Assembly (NCBI GenBank): GCA_050176585.1
Contig: JBFXHX010000016.1
Span: 29,436 to 93,435, forward strand
DNA from: CAYYWP01 sp050176585
GTDB lineage: Bacteria; Desulfobacterota; Binatia; HRBIN30; CADEER01
Length of the DNA: 64,000 nucleotides
Reading direction: 5' to 3'
Below, piece by piece: positions 15,026-24,185 of this stretch. Made by a program: the position numbers and the translations under genes. Within the stretch, counting starts at the first letter, position 1. Every line of letters begins with the position of its first letter. Below the pieces are notes generated by a model. The model was given only the letters and a program-made list of their open reading frames with translations. It did no database searches and was not told the DNA's origin.

Positions 15026-17530
15026 ATGCCAGCAGCGGGCAGAACCTCACTGATATACTTGAGCGCGGTGTTCTTCACCGCAGCGATGCTGGCGGCCGCT
15101 CCGGCCGCGGCCTGTTGTGGCGATTGTGACGCGAACGGCGAGGTGTCGGTAAGCGAGCTGCTGCGCGGCGTGAACATCGCGCTCGATGCGGCGCCGACCA
15201 GCGACTGCCCGTTCTTCGACATCACCGCGGACGAAGCGGTGACGGTTCAGGAGTTGCTGATAGCCGTGAAGGCCGCGCTCGAGGGGTGCCCGGAGCCGGT
15301 CATTACGACGATCGCCGGCGCCGGTGTTCCCGGTTTCAACGGCGACGGCCAGACGCCTCTGGAAACCGATCTCTACCTGCCGCAGGACATCACCGTCGGC
15401 CCGGACGGTCTGCTCTATCTGGTGGACTGGAACAATCACCGCATCCGGCGCATCAAGGACGGCGTCGTCGAGACCATCGCGGGCACCGGCGAGCTGGGCG
15501 ACGCGCAGGACGGCGTCGCGATCTACCAGCAGTTCAACCATCCGACCAACGTGACGTTCGATCACGAGGGCCGGCTGCTCATCGCCGCCTGGCACAACAG
15601 CCTGGTGAAGCGGCTCGACTTGACCACCGGTATCGTGACGACCGTGGCCGGCACGGGGGCGCGGGCGTTCGGCGGCGACGGCGGACCCGGCCTCGCCGCT
15701 TTTCTCGACCTGCCGAGCTCGGTCGTCGTCGACAGCAACGACAACATCATCATCTCGGACCAGGCGAACTTTCGCCTGCGCATTCTGGAACCCAACGGCT
15801 TCATCAACACCTTCGCCGGTATCGGCACCCCAGGCGCGGGCGGCGACGGCGGGCCCGCCTTGCAAGCGCAGCTCAACGGGCCGCGGGGGCAGGCGGCGTC
15901 GCCGGCGAGCCGCATCGCGATCGACAAGCGCAACCGCGTCTTCGTCGCCGACACGGGCAACCACAAGGTCCGCATGATCGACGAAGTCGGCGTCATCACG
16001 ACCGTCGCCGGCACGGGCACGGCCGGCTACAGCGGCGATGGCGGTGCCGCCGTGGACGCCCAGCTCAACACGCCGAGCGACATCGCCGTCGTGTCGGACC
16101 CGAACGATGCGAACTTCTACACGCTCTACATCGCCGACACGATGAACAACGTAGTGCGCGTGGTGAAGCCGAACCACGTCATCGAGACACTGGCGGGCAC
16201 TGGCGAACGCGGCTTCGGCGGCGACGGCGGGCCGGCGCGCGTGGCCAAGCTGGACCGCCCCTACGGCGTCGAGGCGGCGCCGAACGGCGCCGTCTATATC
16301 GCCGATACGCACAACCAGCGCTTTCGCCAGGTGCTCGGCGCGCCGCTCGATCCGCCGCCCACGCCACGGCCGACCCCGCCGCCGGAGATCATTCCGTGCA
16401 CCGGGGTGCCGGGCTCGATCTGCACCTACGCCGGGACGGGCGGCACGGGGCACAACGGCGACGGGCGCGATCGGCTGCGCACCATGCTGTACTGGCCGTT
16501 CGACATCACCTTCACGGCTTCCGGCCGGCGGATTCTGTTGGACTGGAATAACCACCAGGTGCGCGAAATCGTCGGCGATGAGAACTCGGGCGAGACGGTG
16601 CGGACCATCGCGGGCGCCGATGACGTCGGCGACGGCCCGGACGACCTGAGCGATCTGAGAGAAGAAGGCGCGGATCCGCTCACGGTCAAGCTCAATCACC
16701 CGACCGACGTCTTGGAGCTCAATAACGGCGACATCGTTTTCGCCGCTTGGCACAATCACAAGATCAGGATGATTCGCGCCAGCGACGGCCGGGTACGGGT
16801 GCTGATGGGCCGCAATGCGGCGTTCGCCGGTGACGGCGGGCCCGCCGAACCGAATGCGCGGGTCAATCAGCCGCCGCATCTCGCGCTCGATGCCCACGGC
16901 CACCTGTTCCTGATCGATCAGCGCAATCAGCGCATCCGCGTGCTCTACAACTTCGAGACGCAGCGCGGGAACGCCATCATCGACACGATCCTCGGCACCG
17001 GCACGCCCGGCTACAACGGAAAGCCGGAAGCGCTGCAGACGCAGGTGAACTTCCCCACCGGCCCTAACCCAGAGCCGTCGGGCGGACTGACCCTCGACGC
17101 CAACGGCGTCCTGTACTTCTCCGACACGAACAACAACTGCATTCGCAAGGTCGAGTTCGCCGATCCGGGCGTGTTCAAGAACGGCAGCGTCTCCACCCTG
17201 GCGGGGCAGTGCGGCACCCAGCCCGCGTACGGTGGCGACGGCGGTCCGGCGGTCGAAGCTTCTCTGGCGTTCCCGCAGGACCTGGAGTTCGGGCCCGATG
17301 GCAACCTCTACTTCGCCGATACGAACAACCATCGCGTCCGCATGATCGACATGAGCACCGGCACGATCAGCACCGTCGCGGGCACCGGTGAGAAGGGCTA
17401 TGGCGGCGACGGTGGGGACGCGCTCGCTGCCGAGCTCAACCGGCCGTTCGGCATCGCGTTCGACCCCGCCGGGGACCTCTACGTGTCCGACACCTTCAAC
17501 AGCCGCATCCGCAAGGTGGAGCTGCCCTGA
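15026..17530 (+). CDS. secreted double NHL-propeller protein with EF-hand module
   Basis: 834 residues. Signal peptide to about residue 26, then a paired EF-hand module (CCGDCDANGEVSVSELLRG, then DCPFFDITADEAVTVQELL) in which the second loop has lost several Asp ligands. Two NHL beta-propellers follow, joined by a Pro-rich linker (DPPPTPRPTPPPE) near residue 450. Each starts with a blade like AGTGxxGxNGDG, then DWNNHxxRxI, and later an AAWHNxxxxxI blade, so the second half repeats the first. Blades end in TVAGTGxxGYxGDGG units. NHL propellers bind ligands or act as scaffolds; some carry enzyme activity. Start set by AAGGGAGA upstream. Likely extracellular. Confidence 0.88.
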   Translation: MPAAGRTSLIYLSAVFFTAAMLAAAPAAACCGDCDANGEVSVSELLRGVNIALDAAPTSDCPFFDITADEAVTVQELLIAVKAALEGCPEPVITTIAGAGVPGFNGDGQTPLETDLYLPQDITVGPDGLLYLVDWNNHRIRRIKDGVVETIAGTGELGDAQDGVAIYQQFNHPTNVTFDHEGRLLIAAWHNSLVKRLDLTTGIVTTVAGTGARAFGGDGGPGLAAFLDLPSSVVVDSNDNIIISDQANFRLRILEPNGFINTFAGIGTPGAGGDGGPALQAQLNGPRGQAASPASRIAIDKRNRVFVADTGNHKVRMIDEVGVITTVAGTGTAGYSGDGGAAVDAQLNTPSDIAVVSDPNDANFYTLYIADTMNNVVRVVKPNHVIETLAGTGERGFGGDGGPARVAKLDRPYGVEAAPNGAVYIADTHNQRFRQVLGAPLDPPPTPRPTPPPEIIPCTGVPGSICTYAGTGGTGHNGDGRDRLRTMLYWPFDITFTASGRRILLDWNNHQVREIVGDENSGETVRTIAGADDVGDGPDDLSDLREEGADPLTVKLNHPTDVLELNNGDIVFAAWHNHKIRMIRASDGRVRVLMGRNAAFAGDGGPAEPNARVNQPPHLALDAHGHLFLIDQRNQRIRVLYNFETQRGNAIIDTILGTGTPGYNGKPEALQTQVNFPTGPNPEPSGGLTLDANGVLYFSDTNNNCIRKVEFADPGVFKNGSVSTLAGQCGTQPAYGGDGGPAVEASLAFPQDLEFGPDGNLYFADTNNHRVRMIDMSTGTISTVAGTGEKGYGGDGGDALAAELNRPFGIAFDPAGDLYVSDTFNSRIRKVELP

Positions 17531-17630
17531 CCGAATCCGCGGAAGCTGGGCGAAGGCGGTCGCCTTCGCCCATGCTCTCGCGGCTATTTCGGGTTGCATC
17601 TGCGCGCGCCAAGCTGGATGCTTCTAGTCT

Positions 17631-19298
17631 GTGTTTTTCGCTTCCGTGCTTTTTGCCCGTCCCTTCCGCTGCGCAATTTTCACCGTTGCCCTCGCGCTGC
17701 TCGCCGCCGCGGCGACGCCCGCTTCGGCACGCGCTTGCGCAGGTGACTGCAACGGCGACCGCAAGGTCGACATCGGCGAGCTGATTCGCGGCGTCGCCAT
17801 CGCACTCGATAATGCGGACCTGTCCCAGTGCCCGGCGATGGACGGCAACCGCACCGGGTCCGTCTCGATCGGCGAGCTCATCGAGGCGGTGAACGCCGCG
17901 CTGCTCGGCTGCCCCGAGGAGACGCCGACGCCGCAGCCGACACCCACGCCGACCGGAGGTGTCGAGCCGATCTTGCCCGCCAATTACCGCGAGACCTTCG
18001 TGGAGGTGCGCGGTTGCCGCTTCAGCACCGAGCACGACTTCCGCAACATTCGAGTGCTCACCAACCCGATTGCCGCGGAGCCCTACCGGCGCAACCAGAA
18101 TCCGTTGCCCGAGGGCAGCATCGTCGTGAAGGAAGAGTTCGCCTCCTCCGAAGGGTGCAACGACGCCGATTTGATCGTGTGGCGCGTGATGCGCAAAGAA
18201 GCGCCGGGGTTCGACTCCGAAGACGCCGACTGGCACTGGCAGTGGATCGACGCGCCGAGCCGGCACGTGCAATTCGACGACAAGGCCACCTGCATCTCGT
18301 GTCATAAGCAGCAGGAATGCCTCGAGCGCGACTACATGTGCACGGTCGCCGCACACGGCGACCTCAACCCGGTCGCCGAAGACGTGCCCGGAGCGCTGCT
18401 CTCGATTGCGGGCACGGGGCCCACAGACGTGTACGCGGTCGGCGCCGATCCCGGCGACGGCAAGGGACCGATGGTACTGCGCTACAACGGCGCGGACTGG
18501 CAGCGCCTCGAAACGGGTGCCAGCGGCCACTTGTGGTGGATCAGCACCACGCCCATCGGCGGTGATTTCTATATGTCCGGCGCGGGCGGCTTGATCCTGC
18601 AATATGATCCGGAGGGTGGCGGGTTTACCCGGCACACGACGCCGGGTACCGAGACCCTGTTCGGCATCTGGGGGGCGGCGGCAAACGATATCTGGGCGGT
18701 CGGCGGCACGGAGGAGAACCCCGACACGAGCGGCACGATCTGGCGCTACGACGGAACCCAGTGGACGCGCCAGGATCTGACCGCCGTGCGCGAAGGCGGC
18801 GTACCGCGGCTCTTCAAGGTTTGGGGCCGCGCCGCGAACGACGTCTATGCGGTCGGCGGGCGCGGCGTGGTGCTGCACTTCGACGGAAATACGTGGACCG
18901 CGCTCGACAGCGCGCCGCGCTCGCTGTTCACGGTGCACGGCAATGACACCCATACGGTTGCCGTCGGGGGCTTCGGCGACAATGGGTTGGTGATCGAGCG
19001 GCAAGGGGCTGGCGCGTTCACGGACCGCACGCCCTCCCGGCTTCCGCAGGCGAATGGCGTCTTCGTGCCTGCGGATGGACGCGCCGTCGCCGTCGGCAAC
19101 TTCCTCTCCACCGCAGTGCGCGACGCCGGCATCTGGAGCCTAGTCGACCGGAACGACGAAGAAGCGCGTGATTACCACGCGGTGTGGGTCGACTCGGAGG
19201 ACGGCATCTGGGCCGTCGGTGGCGATCTCGCGTTCGACCTCACCGACGGTGTGATCTCCTACGGCGGCCCGCGCCAGGTGAGCGGCACGGTGCGGTAG
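17631..19298 (+). CDS. secreted EF-hand module + cytochrome P460-like heme domain + propeller
   Basis: 555 residues from GTG 17631. Signal peptide to about 35; paired EF-hand module 36-94 (CAGDCNGDRKVDIGELIRG, second half GNRTGSVSIGELIEA); Pro/Thr linker 96-110. Residues about 115-237 resemble cytochrome P460: FRNIRVLTNPIAAEPYR, LPEGSIVVKEEF and a c-type heme motif CISCH (C221-C224-H225) followed by ECLERDYMC. The rest is a propeller of DVYAVGG-type blades (NDIWAVGGT, NDVYAVGGR, DGIWAVGGD). P460 proteins oxidise hydroxylamine, but many homologues have other or unknown substrates. This three-part fusion is unusual. Exported. Confidence 0.82.
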   Translation: MFFASVLFARPFRCAIFTVALALLAAAATPASARACAGDCNGDRKVDIGELIRGVAIALDNADLSQCPAMDGNRTGSVSIGELIEAVNAALLGCPEETPTPQPTPTPTGGVEPILPANYRETFVEVRGCRFSTEHDFRNIRVLTNPIAAEPYRRNQNPLPEGSIVVKEEFASSEGCNDADLIVWRVMRKEAPGFDSEDADWHWQWIDAPSRHVQFDDKATCISCHKQQECLERDYMCTVAAHGDLNPVAEDVPGALLSIAGTGPTDVYAVGADPGDGKGPMVLRYNGADWQRLETGASGHLWWISTTPIGGDFYMSGAGGLILQYDPEGGGFTRHTTPGTETLFGIWGAAANDIWAVGGTEENPDTSGTIWRYDGTQWTRQDLTAVREGGVPRLFKVWGRAANDVYAVGGRGVVLHFDGNTWTALDSAPRSLFTVHGNDTHTVAVGGFGDNGLVIERQGAGAFTDRTPSRLPQANGVFVPADGRAVAVGNFLSTAVRDAGIWSLVDRNDEEARDYHAVWVDSEDGIWAVGGDLAFDLTDGVISYGGPRQVSGTVR

Positions 19299-19352
19299 AA
19301 GCGCCGGCGCGCGGCAACGGCGCTCCGCGTCGCCGCCGCGAATGGATGTCTA

Positions 19353-20117
19353 ATGGCTGAGCTCGAGGGATTCACCGCTTTCGTGACCGGTGCCGGCAAC
19401 GGCATCGGACGCGCGATTGCGCGCCGCCTCGCCGCCGGCGGTGCGCGCGTCGCGGTGGCGGACATCAACCTCGAGGGCGCGCGCAAGACCGAGGCGATGA
19501 TCGGCGCCGCCGGCGGCACCGCGCTGGCGGTGCCGGTCGACATCGCCGATTACGATGCGGTGCGCGCCGCCATCGGGCAGACGCACGCCGCGCTCGGCCC
19601 CGTCGGCATCCTCGTCAACAACGCCGGTTGGGACCGCCTCGAGCCATTCGCCCGGAACACTCCCGAGCTCTGGGACCGCTTGATCGCGATCAACCTCAGG
19701 GGGCCCATCCACTGCTGTCACGCGGTGCTGGACGGCATGATTGACGCTGGTGGCGGACGCATCATCAACATCAGCTCGGATGCGGGGCGGGTCGGCAGCA
19801 CCGGCGAAGCGGTCTATTCGGCGTGTAAAGGGGGCATCATCGCCCTCTCCAAGACGCTCGCGCGCGAGCTGGCGCGACACGCCATCACGGTGAATTGCGT
19901 CTGCCCCGGCCCGACCGACACCGCCTTGCTCGCCGAGGTGACCAGCGGCGAGCAGGGCGCCAAGATCATCGCGGCCATGACCCGCGCGATCCCGTTGCGC
20001 CGCCTCGGCACCCCGGACGACGTCGCCACCGCGGTCGCATTTTTCGCCGCGCCGGATGCCGCCTACGTCACCGGCCAGGTGCTCAGCGTGAGCGGCGGCC
20101 TGACGATGGTCGGCTGA
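19353..20117 (+). CDS. short-chain dehydrogenase/reductase, BadH-like
   Basis: 254-residue classical SDR. NAD(P)-binding TGAGNGIGRAIA near the N-terminus, a D at the end of the second strand (VAVADIN, suggesting NAD preference), NNAG motif in LVNNAGWDRLEPF, and the catalytic S...YSACKGG triad. The NNAGWD-x-PF segment is typical of 2-hydroxycyclohexanecarboxyl-CoA dehydrogenase (BadH) and related 3-hydroxyacyl-CoA dehydrogenases, but no other benzoate or cyclohexane pathway genes are near, so the substrate is open. Cytoplasmic. It interrupts the run of secreted proteins. Confidence 0.88.
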   Translation: MAELEGFTAFVTGAGNGIGRAIARRLAAGGARVAVADINLEGARKTEAMIGAAGGTALAVPVDIADYDAVRAAIGQTHAALGPVGILVNNAGWDRLEPFARNTPELWDRLIAINLRGPIHCCHAVLDGMIDAGGGRIINISSDAGRVGSTGEAVYSACKGGIIALSKTLARELARHAITVNCVCPGPTDTALLAEVTSGEQGAKIIAAMTRAIPLRRLGTPDDVATAVAFFAAPDAAYVTGQVLSVSGGLTMVG

Positions 20118-20323
20118 ATCGATACGCACTCGACAGACCGCCGTGAGCTCCGCGCGATCGCCCGCTTCCGGTCGGCAACAGCGACTCCTGTCCCAAACAC
20201 CCGTTCTTCGAGCTCTGCTCTCGCCGATTCTCCCTATGCGCGGCTCACCGAGCCCGCCCCGACCCGCCGCGTGGCCGGCGCACTGTCTGCCTTGACTCGA
20301 ACCAGCGCTCCCCGGAACTTTGC

Positions 20324-21619
20324 ATGGTGCACATCCGCCTGACCGCCGCCGCCGCGTGCCTTGCGCTGCTCGCCGCGTGCGGCGACGGCGACGATTCGCG
20401 CCCCGCGCCGACGGCCACGCCGGCGTCCACGGTAGGCCCTCCGACCGCGACCTCTTCGGCGCTCTCTTCGCCGACGCCGAGCGCCACCGCTTCGCCGAGC
20501 GCGACGGCGACAGCGACAGCGAGTGCCAGTGCGACAGCCACCACCACGCCGAGCGCGACGCCTTCGGTCACTGCGACATCCGCACCGGCCTGCGACGTGC
20601 GGGGTACGATCTGTACGGTCGCGGGCACCGGGCGCTCGCAATTCAACGGCGATGGGAAGCCGGCCCTCGAGACTTCCTTGTATTTCCCGATCGACATCGC
20701 CTTCGAACGCGCCGGCCTGCCGCTCATCTTGGATTGGAACAACCTGCGCCTGCGCCGGGTGAAGGCGGACGGCACGGTGGAAACCATCATGGGAAATGGA
20801 TTCGAAGACTTTCCCATGGACGGCGCGCTGGCCAGCGATACGCCGCTCCATCACGCGAGCGACATCGAGTACGACACCACCGGCAATCTCCTGGTCGCCG
20901 GTGATCACGTGCCGGTCGTCTTCCGCGTCGGCACCGACGATCGGGTGTTCACCGTGGCGGGGACCGTCGAGTACGGGTACGCGGGCGATGGCGGCCCGGC
21001 GCTCGAAGCCCAACTGAGCACGCCCTTCGGCGTGCTGCCGGACACCACGGGCGGGTTCTACATCAGCGACGTTGACGCGCACGTGATCCGCTACGTCGAT
21101 GCGGCAGGCATCATCACGACCGTCGCGGGCACCGGCGAACGCGGCTATAGCGGCGATGGCGGCATCGGGACGGCCGCGCAGCTCGGTGGGCCCGCACGCC
21201 TCAAGATCGGACCGGACGGCGACCTATACTTCTGCGAGACGCGAAACCACGTCATCCGGCGCCTGCGCCCGGACGGCGTGATCGCCACCTTCGCCGGCAC
21301 CGGCGAGCGCGGCTACTCCGGCGATGGTGGCCCGGCGAGCGCGGCGCGCTTCGACGGGCCGTACGACTTGCGGTTCGGGCCGAATGGCGACCTGTACGTC
21401 GCGGACACCGGCAACAACGTCATCCGGCGCATCGACGGCAACGGCGTGGTGACTACCGTCGTGGGAGACGGCGAGCCGCGCTTCGCGGGCGATGGGGGAC
21501 CGGCGGCCGCCAGCTCTCTGCGCCGGCCCTCGGCGCTCATCTTCGACGCAGAGGGTTCCATGTGGATTGCGGACACCTCCAACCATCGCGTCCGCCGCGT
21601 GTACCGTTTTCTCGAGTAA
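20324..21619 (+). CDS. NHL-repeat lipoprotein
   Basis: 431 residues. The N-terminus RLTAAAACLALLAACGDGDD has a lipobox (LAAC), so Cys19 is probably the lipidated residue and the protein membrane-attached. Residues about 25-90 are a low-complexity Ser/Thr/Ala/Pro linker. One NHL propeller follows and is closely similar to either half of the protein at 15026: the first blade ends LDWNNLRLRRV and later blades repeat TVAGTGERGYSGDGG. It lacks the EF-hand module of its relatives; the lipid anchor takes that position. Surface scaffold or ligand-binding role inferred. Confidence 0.87.
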   Translation: MVHIRLTAAAACLALLAACGDGDDSRPAPTATPASTVGPPTATSSALSSPTPSATASPSATATATASASATATTTPSATPSVTATSAPACDVRGTICTVAGTGRSQFNGDGKPALETSLYFPIDIAFERAGLPLILDWNNLRLRRVKADGTVETIMGNGFEDFPMDGALASDTPLHHASDIEYDTTGNLLVAGDHVPVVFRVGTDDRVFTVAGTVEYGYAGDGGPALEAQLSTPFGVLPDTTGGFYISDVDAHVIRYVDAAGIITTVAGTGERGYSGDGGIGTAAQLGGPARLKIGPDGDLYFCETRNHVIRRLRPDGVIATFAGTGERGYSGDGGPASAARFDGPYDLRFGPNGDLYVADTGNNVIRRIDGNGVVTTVVGDGEPRFAGDGGPAAASSLRRPSALIFDAEGSMWIADTSNHRVRRVYRFLE

Positions 21620-21741
21620 GACCGCGGCGTTTCGAATACTCTCCGCGCCTCTGCGCCGCAGCGGTGAGTATCCGGTCAGGGCGCGCATCGCGCGTTGACC
21701 TGCCACGGCGCGCTGCCATACATTCTCCGCGGAGGCGAGCG

Positions 21742-22893
21742 ATGAAGTTTTTCTTCTTTCACCTGATGCCGTGGCCTTATCTGCCGGCGGATTACGACGG
21801 ACCGGCGTGGATCACTTGCCCGAACGCGCTCTACGATCCGGAGCGCGGCACCGAAGTGTACAACCGCTACATCGATGAGATGTGCTACGCGGAGACGCTC
21901 GGGTTCGACGGCGTGGTGATGAACGAGCACCATGCGAACGCCTACGGCAACATGCCGTCGCCGAACCTGATCGGCGCCATCCTCGCGCGTCAGACGAGCA
22001 AGGTGAAGATCGCCATCGTCGGCAACGCGCTGCCTCTGTACGATCCGCCGACCCGCGTGGCGGAGGAATTCGCCATGATCGACGTGATCAGCGGCGGCCG
22101 CCTGATCGCCGGCATGGTCGTCGGCGGCGGGCCCGAGTACTACGCCAACGGGCTCAACCCGACGTATGCGCGGGAGAAGTTCTACGAAGCACATGATCTG
22201 GTCATCCAGGCCTGGACCCGACCCGGGCCGTTCGAGTTCCACGGCAAGCATTACCAGCTGCGCTACGTGAACCCGTGGCCGCGCCCGGTCCAGCAGCCGC
22301 ACCCGACCGTCTGGATCCCCGGGACCGGCAGCATCGAAACTTTGGAGTTCTGCGCCAAGCACCGCTACGCGTTCATGGGCATTCCGTACTTCCACCGCCG
22401 CGTCTTCGAGCGGAACTTCGACGCGATGCGCGAGATCTGCGCCAAGGAGGGCTACACGCCGGATCCGGAGCAGCTCGGCTGGCTCACGCCGGTCTACGTC
22501 GCCGACACCGATGCCCAGGCGTGGGCCGAGTACGAGTCGCATCTGTTCTACTTCATCGACCGCTTGCTGAAGGGCGTGCTCGTCTTCCCCCCGGGCTATA
22601 CGACCGCGCGTTCTTTGGTGCGCATGTCGCAAGTGCGGAACGATTTCATCATGACCTGTCGTACCCGCCAGGACATCGAAGCGGGCGACTTCGCGATCGT
22701 CGGCAGCGCGGCCACGGTGCGGGAGAAGATGGCCGAGCGCATCGAGCGCTACGGCGCGGGCAACATCTTGTCGCTCCTGCACCTCGGCACGCTGCCGGCG
22801 GACCTGACGCGTCGGAACATGGAGCTGTACGCGACCGAGGTCGTGCCGTTCCTGCGCCGCCGGTTCGACGGGAAAGCGGCGGCGGCGGCGTGA
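21742..22893 (+). CDS. luciferase-like (LLM class) flavin-dependent oxidoreductase
   Basis: 383-residue bacterial-luciferase-fold (TIM barrel) monooxygenase. Features are the FDGVVMNEHHANAYGNMPSPN region (the EHH segment of the family), the AEEFAMIDVISGGRL core and WIPGTGSIETLEFCAKH. Members use FMNH2 or F420H2 to oxygenate or reduce varied substrates, including alkanes, thioethers and polyketides. The start ATG 21742 has GGAGG six bases upstream. It overlaps or abuts the hydrolase at 22899, so the pair is an operon. Substrate unknown. Confidence 0.88.
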   Translation: MKFFFFHLMPWPYLPADYDGPAWITCPNALYDPERGTEVYNRYIDEMCYAETLGFDGVVMNEHHANAYGNMPSPNLIGAILARQTSKVKIAIVGNALPLYDPPTRVAEEFAMIDVISGGRLIAGMVVGGGPEYYANGLNPTYAREKFYEAHDLVIQAWTRPGPFEFHGKHYQLRYVNPWPRPVQQPHPTVWIPGTGSIETLEFCAKHRYAFMGIPYFHRRVFERNFDAMREICAKEGYTPDPEQLGWLTPVYVADTDAQAWAEYESHLFYFIDRLLKGVLVFPPGYTTARSLVRMSQVRNDFIMTCRTRQDIEAGDFAIVGSAATVREKMAERIERYGAGNILSLLHLGTLPADLTRRNMELYATEVVPFLRRRFDGKAAAAA

Positions 22894-22898
22894 CCAGC

Positions 22899-23738
22899 AT
22901 GAGCGTCTTCACCGGACCGCTGAACGTCCGCGGCATCCACATCACCCTGCACCGCGCGGGAGAAGGAGAGCCGCTGCTGTATCTTCACAGTGCCGGGGCC
23001 GAAGCGACCGCGTGGGGTCCCCCGATGGAACAGTTGGCCGAGCACTTCGATGTGATCGCCCCCGTGCACCCGGGCTTCCCCGGCTCCGCAGGCATCGACA
23101 AGGTGCACCACATCGCCGATCTCGTGCTGCACTATGTCGATCTCCTCGACGCGCTGCACCTGCGCCGCGCCCACGTCGTCGGCGCATCGCTCGGCGGATG
23201 GATCGCGGCGGAGTTGGCCAGCTTGTACCCCGAGCGCGTGGCCGGCCTCGTCCTGTGCGGCGCCGCCGGTCTGTGGATCGAGGGCGCGCCTGTCGCGGAG
23301 ATCTTCGGGATTTCGCCCGCGGCGCTGGCCGAGCTCGTTTTCTATGACCAAGAACACCCGATCGCGCGCATGATGCGCGCGGCCGGTGAAGCGGACGCCC
23401 GCGGCGAGATCCCGCCCGAAGACGTGCTGATCGCGTTTCACCAGTCGAACGAGGCGACGGCGCGCATCGCGTGGAAGCCGTATTTCCACAACCCGGCCCT
23501 CGAACGCCGTCTGGACCGGATCGCCTCACCGACGCTGGTGCTTTGGGGGGCCGAGGATCGCTTGATCCCGCGCGCACACGCGGAGCGCTACCGAAACGCG
23601 ATCCCCGGCGCCGAGCTGCGCACAGTCCCCGCGTGCGGCCATTCGCCACAGTTGGAAACGCCGGACGCGTTCGCCACCATCGTGACCGAGTTCCTGCGCG
23701 CGCACCCGCTGTCGGTACGCGAAAGCAACGCCTCATGA
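22899..23738 (+). CDS. alpha/beta hydrolase
   Basis: 279 residues. Nucleophile elbow VVGASLGGWIAAELA, oxyanion region LLYLHSAGAEATAW, acid WGAEDRLIP and catalytic His in CGHSPQLE give a complete Ser-Asp-His triad. The fold is that of ester or C-C bond hydrolases such as those of meta-cleavage or oxidative lactone pathways. An alternative GTG start at 22890 overlaps the TGA of the flavin oxidoreductase (GTGA), which signals translational coupling. The two enzymes may act in sequence: oxygenation, then hydrolysis of the ester or lactone formed. That is inference. Confidence 0.88.
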   Translation: MSVFTGPLNVRGIHITLHRAGEGEPLLYLHSAGAEATAWGPPMEQLAEHFDVIAPVHPGFPGSAGIDKVHHIADLVLHYVDLLDALHLRRAHVVGASLGGWIAAELASLYPERVAGLVLCGAAGLWIEGAPVAEIFGISPAALAELVFYDQEHPIARMMRAAGEADARGEIPPEDVLIAFHQSNEATARIAWKPYFHNPALERRLDRIASPTLVLWGAEDRLIPRAHAERYRNAIPGAELRTVPACGHSPQLETPDAFATIVTEFLRAHPLSVRESNAS

Positions 23739-23824
23739 CGGAGACGCTCACGCCGCCGCCCGCGGTCCGCGCTCGCCATGCAGGCGCTCCCGCCGCGGAC
23801 GCGCACGCGCTCCGAGGCAGCTGA
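23735..23824 (+). CDS. 29-residue open frame coupled to hydrolase stop
   Basis: An ATG overlapping the hydrolase stop codon (ATGA at 23735) opens a frame starting MTETLTPPPAVRARH that ends after 29 residues. The overlap resembles the start of a further operon gene, but the product is tiny, Ala/Pro/Arg-rich and of no recognised kind. It may be the 5' remnant of a deleted third gene. Confidence 0.25.
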   Translation: MTETLTPPPAVRARHAGAPAADAHALRGS

Positions 23825-24185
23825 AATCCGCGATCGGGAGTGCTGACGCTGGCCGTTGGCAGCGGACACTGGTGCGCGGGGCTCGTGGCGGCGCAGAACC
23901 GCTGCCGCCGCGATGGGGTGCCCGACGGCGGCGCCAGCTCGCTCGCCGCCATCCCGCATGCGGTGCAGAGCCGCGCGGGGCGCGCCTGCGAGCCGCGGTC
24001 GGAGCGGCGGCCCGCAGCGGGGGCGCCTCGACTTCCTGGCGGATTCGTCTATCTACGCGCGAAGCACTGGTGTTCTCCGGGGACGCCGCCGAAAGAGAGT
24101 TACCGCTGTCCTTCACGCGTGAATCCACCGAGCTCATGCCCTCGGTGGTCGGCGCGGCCGAGCGCCGCGCTCCGGGTACGATGCC
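23825..24185. other. intergenic stretch, no gene supported
   Basis: About 360 bp between the coupled peptide and the first DMT exporter. Frames are open in several registers because of the high GC, but none has recognisable sequence or a ribosome site. The segment could contain the promoter of the exporter; no clear -35/-10 pair was found. Confidence 0.4.

Noticed and set aside
15047..17599. 850-residue minus-strand frame opposite the NHL gene
   Set aside because: Antisense shadow of a repetitive GC-rich gene; its sequence is a mirrored run of repeat-derived residues with no domain.
17496..19004. 502-residue minus-strand frame
   Set aside because: Antisense of the P460/propeller gene, which has signal peptide, heme motif and EF-hands on the plus strand.
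20292..20323. Promoter for the NHL lipoprotein (TTGACT)
   Set aside because: TTGACT at 20292 has no acceptable -10 at 16-18 nt, so I did not list it.
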